Source of the DNA: Marinigracilibium pacificum
Lineage (GTDB): Bacteria > Bacteroidota > Bacteroidia > Cytophagales > Cyclobacteriaceae
Length of the DNA: 64,000 nt
Reading direction: 5' to 3'
Assembly (NCBI RefSeq): GCF_012926615.1
Contig: NZ_JABBNU010000002.1
Coordinates: forward strand, 372,001 to 436,000
Within the stretch, counting starts at the first letter, position 1; the number at the start of each line of letters is the position of its first letter. The notes beneath the pieces were generated by a model, which worked only from the letters and a program-made list of their open reading frames with translations, ran no database searches and was not told the origin of the DNA. This document shows positions 55,605-63,021 of this stretch, piece after piece. Made by a program: the position numbers and the translations under genes.

Positions 55605-56145
55605 AATGATTTCCAGTTAAGGTTGAATAAATAATATCTGATCTAGTACTAAAAAAATCAGTTGACTAAGATTCGGTTTAATGTGTTAATATTAAGTGCT
55701 TTAGCTTATAAAATTAAAATTTAAAAAATTAAAAAGTACTATTTTGTGTTTAAAAAATTCAATTATTTATTTATACCTGTTTTTAACTATTTGTAACCTT
55801 TAGAAAGGAATTATTTTAGTTTGTTTTTCAAGATATGAATCAGTAACTCAATGTGATTGCTTGTCATAGGATAGCCCAAGGGCAGAGAGCAAGGAGATAT
55901 AATAATTAAATAGTTTACTCGATAACGTTAGCAATGAATTTAGGACGGTTTCAGACCTATATTTTTTTCAGTTTGAATCAAGTTGTAACCAAAAGTAGTT
56001 TGAGGTGGTCAAATGTCTATAACATCTTAGAACTAGAGTAAGATGCTTTTTCTTATCCTTTTAAAGGAGCCCTTTCTTTTTCTGTGAAAAAAAAGAGGGT
56101 AAACTAGTTTAAATAGAATCTTTTAAAGTTGTAACTATTGATCTT
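55605..56145. other. Intergenic region
   Basis: AT-rich, no gene or clear repeat seen. It separates divergent genes and should hold the promoter of the CPBP gene, but I find no good TAnnTTTG box. Confidence 0.4.
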
Positions 56146-57108
56146 ATGAAAAATATATTTATAAACCCAGAAACCAATGTCATTAGAGCAGGATGGAGAC
56201 TTGTGATTTTCCTTTTATTATTCTCTGCTTTAAATGCTGTTTTAATGATTGGGGTTCGTACTATTTTAGGCGGATTACCAGCAGCAGGTACATTGTGGTT
56301 TTTTCTTTTAGGTATTGGAGCTACCCTGGCTTCTTATATTACAACAGAATACATAACTAAGAATGCATTTCAATCTTTGGGATTAAGAATGGGGTATGTA
56401 TTCAAAGATATCTTAATAGGTATTTTAATCAGTGCATTTATTATGACTTTGATGTATTTAACTCTTTTGGGGTTTGACTTAATAAGGTTTGACGGATTTA
56501 GTTGGTGGAGTAAAGAAGCAGGTACTCTCGGTGCTTTTACTGAGGCTAGTATTTGGACTGCTTTAGCTGTTTTGTTTCAATTTATAGTTGTTGCATGGTG
56601 GGAAGAATTGGTATTCAGGGGTATAATTCTTCAAAACATAGCTATGGGTTTAAATCTTAAATGGGGAGTGTTTATTTCAACGATAGGATTCGCAGTTTTA
56701 CATGCCACTAACCCAAGTGCGACAATAATGAGTACACTGATAATTATGCTTATAACACTAAAACTGGTTTATGCATATATGAAAACAGGTCAATTGTGGC
56801 TTGCTGTAGGTCTTCACTTAGGATGGAATTTCTTCCAGGCTTCTATATTTGGATTTGCATCTAGCGGACACGTGTCTCCTGCACTAATCGCTCAAACTCC
56901 AATAGCGCCAGATTGGTTAAGTGGAGGAGATTTTGGGGCTGAGAATAGTGTGGTTATAATTCCATTTACATTGGGATCCTTTTACTTAATACATCTTTGG
57001 GTTAAATTTTCAAGAGGTTTACAGCGTTATAAAATGTTTAATTATCTGGTGTCGGATGAAGATTTTAATCAGGCTAATATTAAAACTGAGCAGAATGTTT
57101 TAGTGTGA
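56146..57108 (+). CDS. CPBP family intramembrane glutamic protease
   Basis: A 320-residue protein with about eight transmembrane helices. The CAAX-protease/Abi motifs are present: WWEELVFRGIIL with Glu153, Glu154 and Arg158, then FAVLHATNP and HLGWNFFQA with the metal-like His and Asn. Length is on the long side, with a cytoplasmic C-terminal tail. Functions in the family range from prenyl-protein processing to bacteriocin immunity; none can be selected here. Confidence 0.88.
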   Translation: MKNIFINPETNVIRAGWRLVIFLLLFSALNAVLMIGVRTILGGLPAAGTLWFFLLGIGATLASYITTEYITKNAFQSLGLRMGYVFKDILIGILISAFIMTLMYLTLLGFDLIRFDGFSWWSKEAGTLGAFTEASIWTALAVLFQFIVVAWWEELVFRGIILQNIAMGLNLKWGVFISTIGFAVLHATNPSATIMSTLIIMLITLKLVYAYMKTGQLWLAVGLHLGWNFFQASIFGFASSGHVSPALIAQTPIAPDWLSGGDFGAENSVVIIPFTLGSFYLIHLWVKFSRGLQRYKMFNYLVSDEDFNQANIKTEQNVLV

Positions 57109-57503
57109 ATTTATAATAATAGATTATACATTTAAGTAAAGGCAAAGCTGATATAGAAATTATTGCCTTCATGTTGTTTAAATGATTTAATATATGTTTT
57201 TGGTTTTGTGGGTATAGCATAGAACTATGTAATACAAGGTAGTGTAAAAAATGAAATTATCAATTTGATTTGAGCAATTTTTTTTATTTGTATGTAAATG
57301 CTTTATGCCGAGCTGCACCACCACTATTAGAAATGAACCTTTGACCCACTGGGTACCGAATATGTTAACGCTCTCTTCCTTGGCATTTATCGTTATGAGC
57401 GTTGTCAGAAGGAGAGCTCCATCAGTAATGGCTGATGGAGCCGTCTGTTAGATTGGTAAATCGATATTTTTCCATCGACTTGGTAAAATAATTCCTTCTT
57501 TCT
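57109..57503. other. Intergenic region with two successive hairpins
   Basis: No gene. AACGCTC (57367-57373) with GAGCGTT (57397-57403), then GCTCCATCAG (57416-57425) with CTGATGGAGC (57432-57441, perfect 10 bp, 6-base loop). The block 57305-57450 looks richer in GC than its surroundings. The second hairpin may be a terminator between converging genes; there is no long T-run. Confidence 0.5.
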
Positions 57504-58082
57504 TTACTTATTCATTTGACCTAATTTTTCAATTTTTTTCAACCATTTTGCCCTGAACTCTTCTTTAGAAAGCCTTATTGGTCCGATGGTTGTGATTCGC
57601 ACTTTTTTTACTCCAATAAAATTTAATGTTCCTTTTTTTAAAGCATTGTGACTTGGGTTTCCATAAACCCACCTGTAATACCAGGCAGGTTGGTCTAATG
57701 TGCAAATTATCCTTGCCGATTTTCCTGTAAGACCCTTGTCGCTAAACAATGAATTTTCTCTTTTGTTAAAGGCAAATCCCGGAAGTAGAATCCGGTCTAA
57801 AAAACCTTTCATTATTGCCGGCACAGAGCTCCACCAAACAGGGTAAATCCATACTAAATGATCAGCCCATTTTAATTTTTCCTGAGCATCTAATAAGTCA
57901 GGTTCTAATTCGGTTCGTTTTCTATATCCAAATTGTAGGTTAGGGTTGAAGTCCAAATCCCTAATATTAATCACTTTAATTTCGGCATTTGATTTTTGGG
58001 CTCCTTTTAGATATGACTCTGAAAGACCAAAATTGAAACTTTCTTTGTCGGGATGTCCATTTATAATTAGTATTTTTTTCAT
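57504..58082 (-). CDS. NAD(P)H-dependent oxidoreductase (flavodoxin-like)
   Basis: A 192-residue flavoprotein of the NQO/MdaB/Kef-ancillary family: KKILIINGHPDKESFNFGL binds FMN/FAD phosphate, then HLVWIYPVWWSSVPAIMKGF, and DRILLPGFAFN. Reduces quinones or related compounds with two electrons. Encoded 5 bp after a small membrane-protein gene and in line with a Crp/Fnr gene upstream. Confidence 0.87.
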   Translation of the reverse strand: MKKILIINGHPDKESFNFGLSESYLKGAQKSNAEIKVINIRDLDFNPNLQFGYRKRTELEPDLLDAQEKLKWADHLVWIYPVWWSSVPAIMKGFLDRILLPGFAFNKRENSLFSDKGLTGKSARIICTLDQPAWYYRWVYGNPSHNALKKGTLNFIGVKKVRITTIGPIRLSKEEFRAKWLKKIEKLGQMNK

Positions 58083-58087
58083 CTGTC

Positions 58088-58426
58088 TTAAAAGTATTTT
58101 TTCATTTTATATTCAAACTGAGTATCTGTTAAAAGCTCGATTTTGAAGAACTTATAAAGAATAAAACAAGCAGGTACTGTTAAAAAGGCTGAACAAATAA
58201 TGAAAGTGGCTACACTACAAAAAACAGCTAAAGATTGAGTACTGATTTCTCCTATATATGAAGCAAAGTAATCTGGCCGTTCGATAAAGAAATTATGAAC
58301 AGCTATTGCGTAATCGTAAAAGCGAATTGTAAGTTCGTAAAGTAACCAGGTGGGGTAAAACCATTGTCTGACCGGTTTCCACCACTTTCCAAAAATTGAT
58401 TTTTGTAGTTTGTTTTTTTCTTCCAT
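58088..58426 (-). CDS. Hypothetical small membrane protein
   Basis: A 112-residue protein with one clear transmembrane helix (about 68-94) and possibly a second interfacial helix (WFYPTWLLYELTIRFYDYAI). No family recognised. It is co-transcribed with the NAD(P)H oxidoreductase gene (5-bp gap), and lies 56 bp after the Crp/Fnr gene. Confidence 0.6.
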   Translation of the reverse strand: MEEKNKLQKSIFGKWWKPVRQWFYPTWLLYELTIRFYDYAIAVHNFFIERPDYFASYIGEISTQSLAVFCSVATFIICSAFLTVPACFILYKFFKIELLTDTQFEYKMKKYF

Positions 58427-58482
58427 TTTTTGATCTTTTTCACAAAAGTCTACTAAATGGAAGGGTTAAAATTTGATATAGA

Positions 58483-59064
58483 TCAAATTCGGTTTTTAGG
58501 ATTTCTTATTCTACTTAAAGTTTCGAGTGTAATTCCTAAATAAGAAGCAATATGGGTAAGGGGAATTCGGTTTGTGATGTTAGGATATATATTTAATAGG
58601 TGATTATATCTTTCATCTGCCTTATTAAACTGAATAGTATATAGTCTTTCGCAGAGCCCTAACATAGTTTCGGTAACCACTTTACTTATGAAGCGTTCAA
58701 AGTCGTGGTGTTTATTTGTTAGTTTGTCCATTATATCTTTTGAAAATTCAAGAACTATTGAGTCTTCAACAAATTCAACAAAATGAGGACTTGGTTTTTC
58801 ACTAAAAAAACTAACGATGGCAGCCATAAACTGATTTTCGAAAGTAAACCAGTCTGATATATCTTTTCCGTCTTTCAAGTAATAAGCCCTTGAACAGCCT
58901 TCTACAATTAAATATGCTTTTTTAGAAAATTGTCCTTCACGAACTACAACCTCTCCTTTTTTGAATGTTCTAACTTTTGCATTAGCAATAAATTCTTCCT
59001 GACATTCAATGGTTAATGGAGAATAAGTTTCTCCCATTTCGTTTAGGATTTTTTCAGTATTCAT
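58483..59064 (-). CDS. Crp/Fnr family transcriptional regulator
   Basis: A 193-residue regulator with an N-terminal cyclic-nucleotide-binding-like beta-barrel (KKGEVVVREGQFSKKAYLIV, AYYLKDGKDISDWF) and a C-terminal helix-turn-helix (PLTHIASYLGITLETLSRIR). No Fe-S cysteine set as in Fnr, and the cAMP site is not conserved. This group is common in Bacteroidota, often next to the genes it controls, here probably the membrane protein and oxidoreductase downstream. Confidence 0.88.
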   Translation of the reverse strand: MNTEKILNEMGETYSPLTIECQEEFIANAKVRTFKKGEVVVREGQFSKKAYLIVEGCSRAYYLKDGKDISDWFTFENQFMAAIVSFFSEKPSPHFVEFVEDSIVLEFSKDIMDKLTNKHHDFERFISKVVTETMLGLCERLYTIQFNKADERYNHLLNIYPNITNRIPLTHIASYLGITLETLSRIRNPKNRI

Positions 59065-59321
59065 TTTTTAATAGACTACAATTTTTCATTTTAGCACTGA
59101 TTCTTTAAAAAGGTCGTTAAGGTAGATGGTTTAAAAAAACCGCTCTGCAATATGTATCGTTGTGGTTAAAGAAAAAAGAAGCTACATAGAGAAATCAGTT
59201 AGGCCAATACCCTCACAAAAGTAGCAGAAATCTACATAGTATCATTATCAAACACCGGACTTGTCAACCCTGTATTCAAATGCCTATCGGCCACTCGAAT
59301 TCTTAGATGTTTTGCAGCGAA

Positions 59322-59966
59322 TCATCCTAAATCGAGCGGTTTTTCAGATTTATAATAGTACCAGTTCTTGTCCAATTTCCTGCCATTTTTCTGTTTGTTC
59401 CGCCAGTGTTCTTCAAACTGCGGTTCGGAAATTTTGTAGTTCGTTGGATAGTAAATAAGATAGTCGTAGGTTGTTAAATAAACCTCGATAATGCCGCCAA
59501 TGCGGAGTTCCCCATAAGTAACGATTCCATATTTGTTGACTAAATTTTTCAGATAATTAAACTGTTCAAGTGGATTCTTGTCGTATCTGATAATTTCAAA
59601 CATTAATGAGTCGTCCGCCTGAAGTTTTAGTCCTTCATTTTCATTCCATATAGTTGCTCTTCCAAAAGTTGGAATGGAGTCTATTTCGAGTCCAAATTCT
59701 TGTAGAAACCGTTCTTGGTTTGCGAAAATAATTACTCTTAGTTTTGTTGTGTCATGAATCAGAGCTCTGAAAGTTGGCTCTTCGTTGCGGGTGTTAAAAT
59801 AGAAATGAGCCCTTGGGTTGTAGCTGTATTTTAGGAGTTCAGTGTTCTGGATAAACTCGTTAGCATAGTTGGTATGAAATTCAGATGCAAGTTGCCAACC
59901 ATCTCGTTGAGTCGTTCCGCAAGAGGTCAGTGTAATCAATAAAATTGAAGTTATCAGAAGTCTCAT
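59322..59966 (-). CDS. Hypothetical lipoprotein, possible integron-type cassette gene
   Basis: A 214-residue lipoprotein: MRLLITSILLITLTSC with Cys16. The start at 59966 is chosen because the signal peptide begins there; the longer frame runs through the palindrome. The mature part (HTNYANEFIQNTELLKYSYN, GELRIGGIIEVYLTTYDY) is unassigned. It begins 19 bp after an attC-like palindrome that itself follows the toxin-antitoxin genes. The 257 bp between its stop and the Crp/Fnr gene hold no clear second palindrome. Confidence 0.68.
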   Translation of the reverse strand: MRLLITSILLITLTSCGTTQRDGWQLASEFHTNYANEFIQNTELLKYSYNPRAHFYFNTRNEEPTFRALIHDTTKLRVIIFANQERFLQEFGLEIDSIPTFGRATIWNENEGLKLQADDSLMFEIIRYDKNPLEQFNYLKNLVNKYGIVTYGELRIGGIIEVYLTTYDYLIYYPTNYKISEPQFEEHWRNKQKNGRKLDKNWYYYKSEKPLDLG

Positions 59967-59984
59967 GAAGTTCGCTCTATACTG

Positions 59985-60055
59985 CACAACGCCTACACTA
60001 TGGCGCAGTTTTTGTGTCCCTCGTTGCATAAAATGCGGTTATAGTGAATGTTGTG
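59985..60055. other. attC-like imperfect palindrome (candidate integron cassette site)
   Basis: Nested complementary blocks: CACAAC (59985-59990)/GTTGTG (60050-60055), CACTAT (59996-60001)/ATAGTG (60041-60046), CGCA (60004-60007)/TGCG (60034-60037), then TTTTGTG/CATAAAA around a 10-base loop. Unpaired spacers separate the blocks, as in attC sites, and the outer arms carry AAC and GTT. It lies 7 bp past the antitoxin stop. The outer arms do not match the strict RYYYAAC/GTTRRRY consensus. Confidence 0.5.
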
Positions 60056-60062
60056 AAGTGAA

Positions 60063-60347
60063 TTAATTTGATGAAATATTCAATTTCAGATTACTTCCAA
60101 TAGCTCTAATTACCTTCAAAATAGTATCAAATTGAGGTTTTGAATTTTCTGATAGAGCTTTATACAGACTAGGTCTACTCAATCCAGTTTGTTCTGCGAT
60201 TTTTGACATCCCAATTGCTTTCGCGATGTGACCCAAAGCGACAACAATATCTCTTGAATCCCCCTCTTCTAAAACTGTATTTAAATACTCCTGAATCATC
60301 TCGTCATCTTCAAGATAATTAGCAATATCGAATCTTGTAGTTTTCAT
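60063..60347 (-). CDS. Antitoxin, HTH family (HigA-like, addiction module antidote)
   Basis: A 94-residue protein: N-terminal DIANYLEDDEMIQEYLNTVL, then a helix-turn-helix (MSKIAEQTGLSRPSLYKALS) and FDTILKVIRAIGSNLKLN. This is the probable-addiction-module-antidote family paired with RelE-like toxins. The start codon follows the toxin stop directly (TAA-ATG), toxin first as in higBA. Expected to bind the toxin and repress the operon. Confidence 0.9.
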   Translation of the reverse strand: MKTTRFDIANYLEDDEMIQEYLNTVLEEGDSRDIVVALGHIAKAIGMSKIAEQTGLSRPSLYKALSENSKPQFDTILKVIRAIGSNLKLNISSN

Positions 60348-60653
60348 TTAAATCTTGTTTTTATACTGCTCCCAAAGTTCTTTTGCTTTTTTAATGTCAT
60401 TACTTTGGGTTGATTTATCTCCTCCAATTAATAGCAATACAAGTGTATCTCCATGTTCTTTAAAATATACCCGATACCCTTTTGCATAATGTATCCGTAA
60501 TTCGGAAAGACCTTCGCCTATTGGTTGACAATCGCCAAAATTACCTTGATCCTCTATTCTCTGTAGACGGAGCAAAATTTTAGCTTTTGCTTTTCTGTCT
60601 TTTAACTTTCGAAACCACTTTTCAAATTCAGTGGTTTGTTCAATTATATACAT
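60348..60653 (-). CDS. RelE/ParE-superfamily (HigB-like) toxin
   Basis: A 101-residue toxin: FEKWFRKLKDRKAKAKILLR, LRIHYAKGYRVYFKEHGDTL, LLLIGGDKSTQSNDIKKA. Length and motifs match the COG3657 addiction-module killer group, presumed ribosome-dependent mRNA interferases. Basic residues for RNA contacts are present (Arg20, Lys-rich helix). The antitoxin gene follows without a gap. Confidence 0.9.
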   Translation of the reverse strand: MYIIEQTTEFEKWFRKLKDRKAKAKILLRLQRIEDQGNFGDCQPIGEGLSELRIHYAKGYRVYFKEHGDTLVLLLIGGDKSTQSNDIKKAKELWEQYKNKI

Positions 60654-60946
60654 ACGTAAATGTATTCACTTGGATACAGTAAAACAAGATTTTTAATTTG
60701 GAATAGTAATTTTATGGTTCACAACGAATTGATAAGCGCGACTCTATTGCTCTTATTTCCTTTATAACTTCGTTGTTTTTTTTGTAAATAATTTCCTTTA
60801 AAAATTCTAAAATAGCTCTTGGTTCTACAAAATCAAATATCCTTGTTATAAATACTTGTTTGAAACCGTATATGACCGGGGTTTAATCCCTGCATTTCAT
60901 AAAAAGTCTGAAGTTATGCTATCAATAAACTCCCAACAGCAGGGGA
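60654..60946. other. Region with a possible degenerate coding remnant and a hairpin
   Basis: On the minus strand an open stretch from about 60882 to the stop at 60712 reads FITRIFDFVEPRAILEFLKE then IIYKKNNEVIKEIRAIESRL, protein-like but without a start codon. ACAACGAA (60721-60728) and TTCGTTGT (60769-60776) form a perfect 8-bp inverted repeat inside it. Could be a broken gene end. Confidence 0.3.
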
Positions 60947-61861
60947 TTATATCGGTTTGACAGAAAAATTGAGTTCTTCTTCTAGTTTTTTCAATTCATC
61001 AATCAAATAATATCGATGCGAGTAGCCTGTTAATACAACAATTCTCTTATTGGGGTTGTTTTTTATTTGATTGACAATGTTATTTACCATCGCCTTATTT
61101 CTTATGTCCCAATAATTCATATGAACCGGTAGAAATTCTTTTAAATCATCCGATAATTCTTTAGACTTTAAAATTTCGGGAATTATATTGTAAACATAGG
61201 TTTGTCTTTTATTAATGATACTATCTGCTATTGGATTATTAAAGTCGTATAGCGTTTTGGAATTTCCAAGGTTTAAGTATTTCTTTTTTACTTCATTGTA
61301 ATCACTTATCATTTCGGACTCTTCACTGGATAGTGCATTTTCTCGAATTAGTTGATGTGCCATTCCAATAAGTTCACCCATATTCTTTTGATAATTATGT
61401 TTAAAGTGAAACCGATCTCTTTCTTCCCATTCATAGCCTATGACTTTAGCTTTAGGATGATTTTTTAAATATTTAAGCGCTACAACATTTTCTACTCGCT
61501 CCCCATTTTGAAAAGCACTCATGAATTGATTTAAGAAATCAATTCTTTTTACCATCCGGTTTACAGTTTGTTTGTCGCTTTCATATAAGATAATAGATGG
61601 AGAAACCGTATTGATGTAGTTATAGAGATCGTCTCTTTTAAAGTTATTAGTTTCAAAATGCATAGAACCAACCACATATACCTCTGTCTGCTCAGGTGCT
61701 GCTTTATTTTTTTGTGCCTGAATTCCGGTTTCTTCCTGATTGATATACCCATTTAAATCCACGTTATATTTAATTATTGCGACTACGAAAAGTATAAGAG
61801 TGAGTGATATCCAGGTTATTAGTAAGTATTTTAAAACTTTTATGATTTTTATTCTTTTCAT
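60947..61861 (-). CDS. TraB/TIKI-like (DUF5694-type) membrane-anchored protein
   Basis: A 304-residue protein with an N-terminal anchor (about 9-30). The rest follows the TraB/GumN/erythromycin-esterase-like fold: EVYVVGSMHFE with the GxxH-type motif, SPSIILYESD, then RNKAMVNNI, and IVVLTGYSHRYYLIDEL at the end, which carry the conserved Glu, Arg and His residues. Members include TIKI metalloproteases; catalysis here is not proven. It lies 34 bp after the retropepsin-like gene and the two are probably co-transcribed. Confidence 0.75.
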   Translation of the reverse strand: MKRIKIIKVLKYLLITWISLTLILFVVAIIKYNVDLNGYINQEETGIQAQKNKAAPEQTEVYVVGSMHFETNNFKRDDLYNYINTVSPSIILYESDKQTVNRMVKRIDFLNQFMSAFQNGERVENVVALKYLKNHPKAKVIGYEWEERDRFHFKHNYQKNMGELIGMAHQLIRENALSSEESEMISDYNEVKKKYLNLGNSKTLYDFNNPIADSIINKRQTYVYNIIPEILKSKELSDDLKEFLPVHMNYWDIRNKAMVNNIVNQIKNNPNKRIVVLTGYSHRYYLIDELKKLEEELNFSVKPI

Positions 61862-61895
61862 GATTTAATCTTTAATTCGGTAGAAGAGCTTACTA

Positions 61896-62888
61896 CTACT
61901 CTTTTACAGCATAACGTAAATTTGGAGCATCAAGAATCAGAGTTTTTTCCAGAAACAACTTATTGCCTGTCATTCCTCCTAAGTCACTTCCTAAATTTGC
62001 TGCCTTTAATACAAATTGTAACATCTCTGTGCCAGGGATTTTCATATAAGTTACATAGGTAAGTGGAGCTGAGGCATTTCCAAATTCAAACATACCTTCA
62101 GATTCCGCATTATATACCATAGCCTTTCTTCCCCAGGAAGAACCTTCATAGCTTGTTATTTCAGCATTAGGTTTAGATAAATCTTTAAAAGTATTTTCAT
62201 CGACTATCAATTCAAATGCACTCGAACCAGAGTCAAACCACAATTCTACCGGTTCTTTATTTAATTTTGCAGAAAGAAATATTCTGCGACCATCAAACGT
62301 AAATGGTAAGAAATTATCTTCCTTTCTTACCCTTTCGTCTTCAGGCTCTGTTATAGTCATGTTTTGATTTTTATAATCGATGATTATAGGGTTCTTCTCA
62401 ATAAAATCATTACCTACAGTGCCAAGTATTATAAATGGATCATTCTCCCAGTCAATTTTATCGCTACCACCTCGAAAACCTAAAGAACTGGCTGTAACAT
62501 TTACAGTACCTACTTTAAAGTTGGCATTTTTAACACGAACCTGATTATCCAAGGTATCTATATTAAAAATATTCCCATACTTTTCGTTCACTGATAAGAT
62601 TTTCTTGTACCGTAATACAGTTGATGGTGCTCCGGTGTCAAATTGCATATAGAAGGTCTTATCTACACCTGGAATACTAACAGGAACAAACATGAAAGCA
62701 TTTTGAATAACCTTACCCTCGAATGTGTGACTTCTCCATATGAAATCAAAGGATTGGCCTACGTTGGAAAGTGTAAGATGATTAGGTGGTGCTGATAAGA
62801 ATTTATTCTTAAAATAGAAGAAGCTGATGGTTCCTCCCACAATTATCAGGATAAAAAGTCCTAACAGAATTCGTTTAAATAGTTTCAT
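61896..62888 (-). CDS. Retropepsin-like aspartic protease-type protein
   Basis: A 330-residue protein with an N-terminal membrane anchor (about 6-26) and two aspartyl-protease half-sites, FDTGAPSTVL (Asp84) and WFDSGSSAFEL (Asp219), like pepsin-type or fused retropepsin domains. A flap-like region VNVTASSLGFRGGSD lies between. Many Bacteroidota relatives are annotated as hypothetical or aspartyl-protease family proteins. Extracytoplasmic. Followed by the TIKI-like gene. Confidence 0.75.
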   Translation of the reverse strand: MKLFKRILLGLFILIIVGGTISFFYFKNKFLSAPPNHLTLSNVGQSFDFIWRSHTFEGKVIQNAFMFVPVSIPGVDKTFYMQFDTGAPSTVLRYKKILSVNEKYGNIFNIDTLDNQVRVKNANFKVGTVNVTASSLGFRGGSDKIDWENDPFIILGTVGNDFIEKNPIIIDYKNQNMTITEPEDERVRKEDNFLPFTFDGRRIFLSAKLNKEPVELWFDSGSSAFELIVDENTFKDLSKPNAEITSYEGSSWGRKAMVYNAESEGMFEFGNASAPLTYVTYMKIPGTEMLQFVLKAANLGSDLGGMTGNKLFLEKTLILDAPNLRYAVKE

Positions 62889-62967
62889 TGTTTTTGATTT
62901 TAATTAGTCAAGCTATCGCCCGGTATTGGCTTCGAATTCAAAAGACGAAATCGTCCTTTGTTTTGAT

Positions 62968-62975
62968 CAAAAGTA
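62968..62975 (-). promoter_or_regulatory. Possible -7 promoter box (TACTTTTG)
   Basis: TACTTTTG on the minus strand, 80 bp before the start of the retropepsin-like gene at 62888. No TTTG at the -33 distance, so tentative. Confidence 0.35.
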
Positions 62976-63021
62976 GCTGAGGAGCCTAGGAAACTATAAT
63001 AAACCTGTGGTGATTTAGGGG

